DNA from: Eleusine coracana subsp. coracana
Taxonomy: Eukaryota > Streptophyta > Magnoliopsida > Poales > Poaceae
Length of the DNA: 64,000 bases
Direction of reading: 5' to 3'
Assembly (NCBI GenBank): GCA_032690845.1
Contig: CM064426.1
Coordinates: 41,968,101 to 42,032,100 of the forward strand
The notes below the pieces were generated by a model, which searched no databases, was not told where the DNA came from, and worked only from the letters and a program-made list of their open reading frames with translations. The translations under genes and the position numbers were made by a program. Below are positions 55,479 to 64,000 of this stretch, piece after piece. Every line of letters starts with the position of its first letter. Within the stretch, counting starts at the first letter, position 1.

Positions 55479-58400
55479 TCAAATGATGCCATAGGGATGA
55501 CAAACACCAAGTTCCCCCCGAAGAAAAGCATGTCTCGAAGCATCTAGGGGCTTGGTGAGGATATCAGCTAGTTGGTTTTTGTTATCAATGTATTTGAGCT
55601 CAACATCCCCCTTCTCAACATTGTCTCTCAGGAAGTGGAATCGCACATTGATGTGTTTGACCTTACCTTGTTGGACTGGGTTTTTGGCTAAGCATATGGC
55701 ACTGGAGTTATCACACATGAGTGGAACACCCTTAAAAGTCAACCCATAGTCTCTCATGGTAGATACAATCTATAGGATTTGTGAGCAGCAGCTAGCAGCA
55801 GCTACATACTCAGCCTCTGTGGTGGATTGGGCAACACTCGACTACTTACGAGAAGACCAACAGATCAAAGAAGTACCCAAGAAATGGCAAGTACCAGAAG
55901 TGCTCTTCCTATCAATTATACACCCAGCAAAGTCCGCATCCGAATACCCAATGAGATCAAGAGATGAAGATGCAGAGTACCAAAGACTGAACTCAAGGGT
56001 GTATTTGAGATACCTGAAGATACGCTTGACAGCCTTGCGATGAGTCACCCTTGGGGAAGCTTGAAAGCGAGCACAAAGACACACCACAATATGTATGTCG
56101 GGTCTTGTCGCTGTCAGGTACAAGAGGGAGCCAATCATGCTCCTGTACTCCCTTTGATCCACCGCTTCACAGCCTTCATCAGGGTCAAGAGCCGTTGTAG
56201 TGGACATTGGTGTAGACAACGGCTTCACATTGACCATGTCAAACTTCTTCAGGAGATCCTTCGTGTACTTGGCTTGATGTATGAAAGTGCCTTGCTTGCA
56301 CTGCTTGATTTGAAGCCTAAGAAAGAAGGTGAGCTCTCCCATCATTGACATCTGAAATTCACTTTCCATAGCTTCCTGAAACCTGGACACAAGAGCATTA
56401 GAGGAACCACCAAAGATGCCGTAGGTGCTTGCTTTAGCCCGTACAAAGCCTTCTGAAGCTTGTACACACGGTTTGGGTATTTGTGGTGCTCAAAGCCAGG
56501 GGGTTGCCTCACATACACTTCTTCCTCTATGAAACCATTTAGGAAAGCACTCTTGACATCCATTTGATAGAGTCTAATGCCCTTGGAGGCAGCAAATGCA
56601 AGGAAGATCCTAATGGCTTTTATGCGAGCAACAGGAGCAAAGGTTTCACCATAATCTAAGCCCTCCACTTGGCTAAAACCTTGAGAAACTAGCCTAGCCT
56701 TGTTTCTCACAACCTTACCATCCTCCCCATGTTATTTTTTGAACACCCACTTGGTTCCTATGACATTGACATTTTTGGGAGGCTCTACAAGGGTCTAGAC
56801 TTTGTTTCTCTCAAAGTTTTACAACTCCTCATGCATGGCATTAACCCAATGTTCATCAGATAGTGCGTGTCTAACATCCCGGGGTTCAAAGGTTGCAATA
56901 AAGAGAGAATTGGTAAAGCAAGAAGGATGTGCAGACCTTGACCTTGTTGTCCTCTCATAGAGATTATCGATCATCTGTTGAGGTGGGTGTCGACGCTGAA
57001 TGTTGTGAGGATCCTCTCTCTCAGAGTGTACCTCCCCCTCAACCACAGCTGGAGCTCGCTCGATAGCTGCTGAAGTCAATGTAGAAGCTTCTGGACCTTC
57101 TGCTGGAGTAGTGGTAGCAGCATGAACAAGCTCAGATGAGAGATGAAGTGAATCATCATCATTATCATCAAAGCCCTATAGGTCCTCTTCTACAAAGATG
57201 CTCTCCTTCATCTCCTTGTCACCTACAGACTTAATTACATTCCTTGCACAAGAATTTGATTCATCAAAGGTTACATCGCATGATTCAACGATGGTGTTAG
57301 TCTCCAAATTCAAAACTCTATAGGAATGACCATGAAGAGAGTAACCAAGAAAGATTCCATCGGAAGACCTTGACTCAAACTTATCCAGATTGCCACACTT
57401 GAGAATAAAGCACTTGCAACCAAAGGCACGCAAATGAGAAACCGAGGGCTTTCTCCCAAAATGTAGCTCATAAGATGTCACACCAAGAATTGAGCGCAAG
57501 AAAATCCGATTGGAAACATAGCAAGTAGTGCTAATGGCCTCAGCCTAGAACCGCCTCGGAATCCTATGCTCATCGAGCATCGTCCGGGCCATCTCCACTA
57601 ATGTTTTGTTCTTTCTTTCAACCACACCGTTCTGTTAGGGAACACGAGGTGCTGAAAACTGATGCTCAATACCATGCTCAAGACAGAAAGCATCAAAGTA
57701 GGAGTTCTTGAACTCGGTGCCATTATCACTGGGAATTGCTCGTAATGCACCAGGGAGTTCCTTGAACAACCTCAAAGCTAAGCTCCAAAAGTGATGAAAC
57801 ACTTCATCCTTGCTCTCAAGAAAGTAGACCCAAGAGTAGCGAGAATAGTCATCAACAATCACAAGAACATACCACTTCCCACCCGCCGAACGAATCCGTG
57901 AAGGACCAACAATGTCTATATGAAGCAACTCTCCAGGGCATTCAGTCATCACCAAATTGATTGGTGGATGAGAAGCGGCAATCATTTTCCCATGATGACA
58001 AGGAGCACAAACCAAATCCTTATCAAATTTGAGCTTAGACAATCCTCGGATCAAACTTAGACCACTGAAGAGACATAACAAGTCAAAGCTCATGTGACCC
58101 AGTCTCCTATGCCATTACCAGAGCTCAGAAGAAGATTGAGCAAACAAGCACTTGTGAGAACTAGGAGAACCAGCAAATTCAGCCTGAAAAACTTTGCCAA
58201 TGACAGAAATCCCACAAACCAAGGAACCACTCGAATCAAGAACATGAGAAGCATTCGACTTAAAGCGCACTTTCAAACCAACATCAAGAAGCTAAGAGGC
58301 AGAGAGGAGATTGTACTTGAGAAACTCAACCAAACCAACATCATTGAGAGTGAAGTTCTCATTTACCTTTACCGCGCCCCTTCCCTTCACTCTTCCTCTC

Positions 58401-58534
58401 TTGTCATCTCCAAAGGTCACATACTCCTGACGCTTTAAGGGAGTGAGGCTGCAGAATCACTTTGCATTTCCGGTCATGTGGCGCGAACAGCTGGAATCCA
58501 TCAACCACTTGTTCTCCAAGCCTCCACCTGCTGC
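55479..58534 (-). pseudogene. Element D pol (PR-INT-RT-RH), RT active site deleted
   Basis: The protease active site reads LMDSSCSRHMTG, DSS where the other copies have DSG. Integrase (58093-57500) keeps HIDIVGPSR and SDNGTEF, with stops after SELW and before QNGVVERKN and a change near 57546. RT runs from 56710 (GLDYGETFAPVARI, MDVKSAFLNGF) to GLKQAP near 56420, where a deletion of about 170 bp removes the YVDD box and joins GGSSNALVSRFQE in another frame. RNase H follows (YSDADFAGCIIDRKSTSG), with a stop near 55842, and ends LGVCHPYGII at 55479. Confidence 0.92.
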
Positions 58535-58612
58535 CTACAAAGAACAAGAAGTGAAAGTCGATGGCTCAGTGCTCGGGTTAGTCAAAAAGCATTTGGGAAT
58601 CCAGCACTTAAC
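58535..58612 (-). other. Candidate gag-pol intron, element D (78 nt)
   Basis: The minus strand starts GTTAAGTGCTGG and ends TTCTTTGTAG. Here the first internal stop is TGG (KCWIPK), so the only stop between gag and pol is the terminal TAG. Removal joins GRM to AAGGGLENKW in frame. Confidence 0.45.
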
Positions 58613-61024
58613 CATACGACCGGTAGTAGTCATCATAGTTCTTTGCACTTTATCATTCGAATGCATGGGACGAGAACCACGATGGGGAAAACATGGCCTG
58701 TCAAAGCGTCTTGACTCAAACCTTGGGTTGTGAGGATAGAAATTATCTGTGTGAAAGCCAAATCTACGCGAGTGACGCTCACCACGATAGGGAAAATGTG
58801 GGGCGCCAAAGCGCTGCTGTGCAAAGCCTCTATTTCGTGAATCAAAGCCATATGAGGAATGACCCTGTCCATGATAGGCACGAGAAAAAGAACGAGGTTA
58901 AAAGTCAACAAAATCATCATAAAAAGCATCCCTAGTCAACTCAGCTTGCTTCCTCTCAATCCTCTTATGCCTATAACAGAATTCATCATCCAAGTGGCCC
59001 ATGCGACCACAAAACATGCAAATGTAGACACCCTTAGGATTAGGTTTGGTTTGCATTGCAGGTTTGGGTTTTGGCTTCTCTCTTTGCTTTGGGTTGAAAG
59101 AGGGTTTGGGATTGGGTGGATAGTATGTGTCAGTGGGTTTGTTGGTGTTTTCCTCATCCTTGTAGCTGGAGCTAGGTACAAACTTACCCACATTCTCACT
59201 CTCCTTGTCACACCTCTCAAATCCCAAACCCAAGTTATAGGTTGATCTAGAAGCACTCTCCTGCACTCTTGCCAAATCACTCTCAATCTTCTCTTCACTC
59301 ACTAGGGTTCTGTGGAGACTAGACACAAGATAGTCATTTTCCTGAACTCGGGCTTTGTTTTCCTCCCTAGTGATTACAAGCTTGTCCTTAAGAGAGACAC
59401 AAGGTGGTGGAAGGACCTTAGAGTGAGTCTCATGAAGCAACTTGGACTCAAGCTCTTTGACTTTGAGGGACTGAGCGTCCAACTCATCTATGAGTTTGGG
59501 GCACTTCTTACATGCACCCAAAAGAGTTGGTCTAGCTTTGAACTCATCAAGCTCCTTGAGGGCACTCTCAAGATGACTAGCAACTTGAGCATGCACACTC
59601 TCCCTCTGTGCAAGATCACTCATCACAACTTGACAAGACTCACACTCAACAACAATGTCCTCACGAGCAAGCTTGGACCTAAGCGAAGCAATTTCAAAAT
59701 CAGCACTCTCCAACTTAGACTTAAGCTCTCTACTCTCACGAACAGCACTTTGAAGCTTATCATCTTGCAAAAGCAGAACATCACGCAAATGATCAAGTTT
59801 AGAAGAGAGCTCATCAAGAGTGGGAGGTACCTAGCTTGTGTCAGAGTCGGATCCAAAGTCGGTGTCGTGGTCGTTCTTTGCCATGAAGCAAAACCCAGTG
59901 AAGTCGTCCTTCCTCTTGACTCGTGGCTTTTCAACCTCCTCCTCTGAGCTTGTAAAGCCTTCGCTTGATGTGAGGTCAACATCGCTCAAGGCAGCAACGC
60001 AGGTGCGTGCAATGGCCTTGGCAAACTTCTTGGAGTTCTTGCCCTTCTTGTAGAAGTGGTTCTTCTTTTGCTTGAAGTCTTCAGTGTTGTTGTCGCCGTA
60101 CCCGACCTTCTTCTTCTTCTTGGGACAATCAGCTATGAAGTGTCCCGGGTCACCGCACTCGAAGCAGGTTCTTGAACCACCTCCTCTTCTCTCCTTCCGG
60201 TTGTTGTAGAACTTCCTAAACTTCCTTGTGAGCAAGGACAACTCCTCCTCAGGAATGCACTCCATCTGTTCATCCGAAGCTGCAACAAGAGAAGACAAAG
60301 CAAACTCCAAGGAAGACTTGTCAAGTGTGGGGTTAGTTCCATAAGAAGCATAACTGTGATCACCCTTCTGAGAACTAGAAAGCAAAGCCATGCTAGAAGC
60401 AGGAATAGCAAGATTAGGACGAGATTTCCTAGACAGTTCATGAGATTTCAGCTTGCTATACAGTTGCTCATAGTTCAAGGTATTGAATTCAGAGGTTTCT
60501 TCTAGAGCAGCAATTTTAACCCCCCAAACATTTTCATCAAGTGAGTACAACAATTGCTTAGCTCTATCATTGTCATTGTACACAAGGGTACCACAAGCCC
60601 GCAAGTTGCACACAATTGCCTCAAACCTACGAAAAGTGTCATCTAGTGACTCGCCCAGTTTTTGAGCAAAGGTTTGGTACTGTCTATTGTAAGAATCCTT
60701 ACGCATAGACTTGACCTGGTTGGTACCCTCGTGGTAAGTGCAGAGCTTAACCCAAATAGCATGAGCAGTGTCAAGGTGTGCAACCCTATCATGTTCACTC
60801 CTACCAAGTGCAGAAAGCAGAATATTGATAGCTTTGGAGTTGTTCTCATACCTGACTAACTCACCTACAGAAGCAGTGTTCAGGTCTTGTGGTATGACAT
60901 ACTCCTGATCAACAATCTCCCAAATTGCACGTCCTTGACTCAGCAGATACGCCTTGGTCCGTGACTTCTAGTAGAGGAAGTCCTCTCCATCGAACATCCA
61001 CAGCTTGATAGCACACTTCTCCAT
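58613..61024 (-). pseudogene. Element D gag, best-preserved copy
   Basis: The ATG at 61024 is 49 nt after the primer binding site. One frame runs throughout, with stops near 60970 (FLY-stop-KSRTK), at 59831 (DSDTS-stop-VPPTL) and at 58898 (VDF-stop-PRSF). Gag core: LGRSEHDRVAHLDTAHAIW, then QLLYSLDENVWGVKIAALEE. Zinc knuckle 1: CFECGDPGHFIADC. A coiled-coil region spans about 59790-59290 (LQSAVRESRELKSKLESADF). Zinc knuckle 2: CMFCGRMGHLDDEFC, all Cys present, with an extra residue before the last Cys. The C-terminal tail is Arg/Phe/Gly-rich. About 800 codons in all, long for a copia Gag but usual for SIRE-like elements. Confidence 0.92.
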
Positions 61025-61073
61025 GTCGCCTTCAGATCACAAAGCCGATGAAGGTCAACTAGTGATCAAACCA

Positions 61074-61085
61074 GATCTAATACCA
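61074..61085 (-). other. Primer binding site, element D (mutated)
   Basis: The minus strand reads TGGTATTAGATC, two changes from TGGTATCAGAGC. Confidence 0.85.
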
Positions 61086-61334
61086 ATTGAAGGACGAAGA
61101 AGGTGACCAGAGGGGGGGGGGGGGTGAATGGGAGCCAATTAAAATTCTTCTCAAGAACTTGGCCTATATCCCAACTACAACCCGAACCAACCTCTAACCA
61201 AGTCACCAAGATTACACACACTAACTTGTGATATGCTAACCCTAGGAATGACTCAAACCAAAAGGACACATAGCGAAAGCACAAGAAAAATGAAAAAGGA
61301 ATCAAGGAAGATCCAAAAGATCACAAAACTGAGC

Positions 61335-61510
61335 CTAACGAAAGCTCCGTGGTGCCCGACGGAAGTTCCGAAGCCCCTGACGGAAGTTCTGGCAATCATG
61401 GAAGTTTCGGGTGACGGGAGAACTATCACTCACGGAAGTTCCGTGGTTTTTGACGGAACTTCCGTCATGCTCACGGAAGTTCTGTGCTGGCCACGGAAAT
61501 TCTGTCCTGG
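61335..61510 (-). repeat. ACGGAAGTTCCGT palindrome array, D 5' LTR
   Basis: About nine degenerate copies, including CACGGAAGTTCCGTGG. Matches 52931-53110. Confidence 0.85.
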
Positions 61511-62126
61511 GCAAAACAGCAGCTCCGTTCGGGAAAGAAAATTACCAAAACCCTATCAAACGAACTCGAAAAATCATGAAATTTGTACCAGATGATCCTC
61601 AATACATCACGACCCTCCTCTAAAGAGATCCACTCCAAAAACACAAGGAATCATCATGAATTTCAGATCTTGTGCCAAGAACACCAAAAAGGGGAAACTT
61701 GAGAAATCCTTCAAATCAAAGGTGCTAGAGCTATTGATTCGGTCAAGGATCCATAGAGGATTGTTCTAGCTCATCCTAGCAACAAGTTTCTCAGGAAATC
61801 CGAACCAAAAACTCATCCAAAAGTGAGATCGAAAATCACCACAAAAATAGCTCCGAAAATAAGAAAAAGGGAATTTCGGAATTTAAGTGAAGAGGGAAAT
61901 CTTGAGCACGAAAATACTTCTCATACCATAGAAAGGTGCTTACAAGATCCATAGATACAAGTCTAGGAAGCCACCCTCTTCCTCCCACTCTTTGGAAGAG
62001 CAAGAGATGTCTCTCACACACCCTTTCCTCTCCTCTAAAACATGAAGTCCTCTCCTAGCACTTTGAATAGAGTCCTAACACATGGCTAATGGGAAGAGAG
62101 GCTCCTCTCCCACTAGCCACACCTCT

Positions 62127-62137
62127 CCTTATATAGG
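62127..62137 (-). promoter_or_regulatory. TATA box in D 5' LTR
   Basis: The minus strand reads CCTATATAAGG. This is the promoter position for element D's own transcript. Confidence 0.6.
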
Positions 62138-62887
62138 CCTAGGGTATATTGTCCACATGACCACTTTACCCTTGACCTATATAACATACCCACCTACCAT
62201 CGGGGGCATAACCGTCCATCTCTTTCCTCATTGCCCGAGTGCCATCGGATGCTTCACGTCTTTGCTTCATCTCGAAGCAAGCTCCATGATGGTGCCACGT
62301 GCACCACCAACCACCGCCACCGGTTTTGAGGCCCAAACCGGGAAACCGTCCTGCATGCTTCTCAAAGCGCGACTTATCGATGTTGACGCGTGTCACCTTG
62401 TCCCGCGATCCTGACCACCAGCAAGTCTCTCCCAGTCCCTGTCCATCGGGCCCCCTTGTCACTTGTACCGGCATCCCTTTGCCTTGACTTGGTCAACATG
62501 TCGTCTTCATCACCACCACGGTTTTGAGGCTCAACCGCGAAATCGTCCGTGCTTCTTGCCCTCCACGTGTACGGTGTGGATCACCCTTGACTTCACCCGG
62601 CATCCCGATCGTCTGGCCCCAGGTCCCCTACTTGTGCCCGATCCTCTCGCCGTTGACCGCCAAGTCGACTCCAGTGACCTACACATCATGAGACAAGCAA
62701 ACACATTTCCCATCTCCTGCAACATCACCAATATCTCCACCAACTCCGGTTAGTCATAACCATGATATGCAAACCCATGCAATCCCTGGATTCCCGTATT
62801 TCAACTCAAACACCAAATCCGCTCAAGTCAATTACTCATCACAAATATAGCAAACCATGGCACATATCCACATGGTTTCTTAGGAGA

Positions 62888-63223
62888 ATAGGGTGCTGAA
62901 AATTCGTGCTTGATGTGTTGTTCTTCAAGAAACTCTTCTACTTGAGTTTTCTTAAACTCCGTCCTGTTGTCACTTCTTATCCTCTTGACTTTCAACTCAA
63001 ACTCAAACTCAACACTATCAACAAGCAAAACCTTAGAAAGAGAATGCTCGAGAGAAATAGAAATGTTACCACTTCCCAAGACTTTTCCTTTGCTATTGTC
63101 ACCAAAAGTGATCCATGAGTTTGAGTCACTTTCTTGCAATGTGTTGAACATACTCTTGTCTCCGGTCATATGATTTGTGCATCCACTATCAATCACCCAA
63201 CTTGATCCGCCGGAGGAGTAGTC
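62888..63223 (-). pseudogene. Element C protease and integrase piece, internally deleted
   Basis: The minus strand reads DYSSGGSSWVIDSGCTNHMT from 63223, with the DSG protease active site, then NSWITFGDNSKGKVLGSGNI and SKVLLVDSVEFEFELKVKRI. The last part jumps from the protease C-terminus into the middle of integrase (RSDNRTEFKKTQVEEFLEEQ, then HEFSAPYSP). The intervening pre-integrase region and the N-terminal half of integrase are deleted. The frame continues at 52680 beyond element D. Confidence 0.85.
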
Positions 63224-63226
63224 CTA

Positions 63227-64000
63227 CAACACAAATTAAGCCTTTTTTTAGGTACCCAATTTTTCTTGGATCCTTTCACATTAGTAACAAGCACCTTGGG
63301 CACCCACACACAAGTCTTAGGATGCTTGTTGTGTGGCCCAACATATTTGGCAAAAACATTTCCATACTTGTTTCTTATTAGCACATAAGAGGCATCAAAA
63401 TCATGAAAAAGTACGGAATTCACTCTAGAGGCATTAGCATTGTAATCATAAGAGAAATCATTAGTAGCTTTGGGCTCTTCTTACTTCTTTGAGTATGTGC
63501 CTCCTTTGGCGAATATTAGGAACTCCTTTCCATTTTTCACCTCTCTAGCATTGTACTTGACACCATGCTTGAAACCAATGCCATCAATGATGTGAGGGCG
63601 TCTTGTGTTTGTGTATACACCTCTTGCATACTCAACATTTTCCTCATCACTTGATTTCTTCTTTGGTTGTGCTTGACTTGTTAGACCTTCAACTTTATTT
63701 TTCAAATATTTAAGCAATTTGACATTAGTAGAACAAGCATCAACATCAATATTGTAGCATCTATCACATCCTTGACTTGTGGAAACTTTGGAAGAATGAG
63801 GTGCACTTGAGGAAGAAGAGGGTTTAGTGGACCAAAGGACATGAAATTGCACTTTAAGTTCCTCATATTTCTTTTTCAAGACAACATGTTCGCCTTGAAG
63901 AGCAACATTTGAGTCCTTAAGACTAGTAATAGTGTCCTTGCTTTTAGCAAGTTCTTAGTCCAACACCTCATTCTTATTTTGCTCAAGTTTTAAGAGATTA
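63227..64000 (-). pseudogene. Element C gag, C-terminal part, runs off the window
   Basis: SIRE/Opie-type Gag. A coiled-coil-like segment (SLKDSNVALQGEHVVLKKKY, near 63930-63860) is followed by GCDRCYNIDVDACSTNVKLL, NVEYARGVYTNTRRPHIIDG and KFLIFAKGG-type sequence. A stop at 63481 is followed in frame by YDYNANASRVNSVLFHDFDA, KYGNVFAKYVGPHNKHPKTC and VWVPKVLVTNVKGSKKNWVP. The zinc knuckle expected upstream is outside the window or lost. TAG (63226-63224) immediately precedes the protease frame. Confidence 0.85.

Larger units (their letters stand above)
52686..62882 (-). mobile_element. Element D: copia element of the A family, nested in element C integrase
   Basis: Antisense, 10,197 bp, inserted in C's integrase between APYSP and QSNGVV. 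The target duplication is GGACA (52681-52685) and GGAGA (62883-62887), with one mismatch; the C frame shows GGAGA is the original. Order on the minus strand: 5' LTR, primer binding site, gag, candidate gag-pol intron, pol, 3' UTR, truncated 3' LTR. The LTR start next to the target reads TA instead of TG. Confidence 0.93.
61088..62882 (-). repeat. Element D 5' LTR (1795 bp)
   Basis: The fullest LTR of the A family in the window. The minus strand runs from TAAGAAACCATG (62882) to CGTCCTTCA (61088). It includes the TATA region, the palindrome array at 61335-61510 and a 12-base G/C run near 61113. Confidence 0.93.

Overview
The window is plant nuclear DNA, most probably from a grass. It carries one fragment of a two-exon B3-domain (REM-type) gene, and nearly everything else is long, decayed LTR retrotransposons. 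I see no tRNA, rRNA or CRISPR features and no bacterial gene organisation.

Layout. 1-840: minus-strand B3-domain gene fragment. 1102-1496: a MITE with about 63-bp inverted ends and a perfect 8-bp target duplication. 1505-4671: AT-rich, then GC-rich, then AT-rich repeat-like DNA with no gene I can support. 4672-18161: a Ty1-copia RT/RNase H fragment (element F) split by a chimeric copia element (element A, 4909-17646). A starts at its primer binding site with no 5' LTR, carries a 5.7-kb antisense segment in its middle, and ends in a 3' LTR. 18162-25985: antisense Ty3-gypsy element of the Tat type (element E), with two RNase H domains and an intron-containing coiled-coil gene on the opposite strand. 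25986-64000: an antisense SIRE/Opie-like copia element (element C) that runs off the right edge and is broken twice. An Athila-like gypsy element (B, 31407-51548) sits in its reverse transcriptase, and another copia element (D, 52686-62882) sits in its integrase. B is itself broken by a sense copia element (A2, 39085-49257) of the same family as A and D.

The insertion order can be read from target duplications and rejoined reading frames: C is older than B and D; B is older than A2; F is older than A. No element has an intact set of enzymes. Stops and frameshifts are common, and several catalytic residues are lost: the RT catalytic Asp in B, integrase residues in C and E, and the protease Gly and RT active site in D.

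The A family (A, A2, D) has long LTRs of about 1.4-1.8 kb, a tRNA-Met primer binding site, a two-zinc-knuckle Gag, Gag and Pol separated by a conserved 77-78-nt segment that looks like an intron, and about 1.3 kb of conserved non-coding 3' sequence. The most unusual signals are the A chimera, that possible gag-pol intron, family-specific GC-rich palindromic motifs in three unrelated element families, a 497-codon open frame downstream of pol in C, and a roughly 750-bp near-identical patch shared by A and D. I found no convincing new defence, metabolic or regulatory system.
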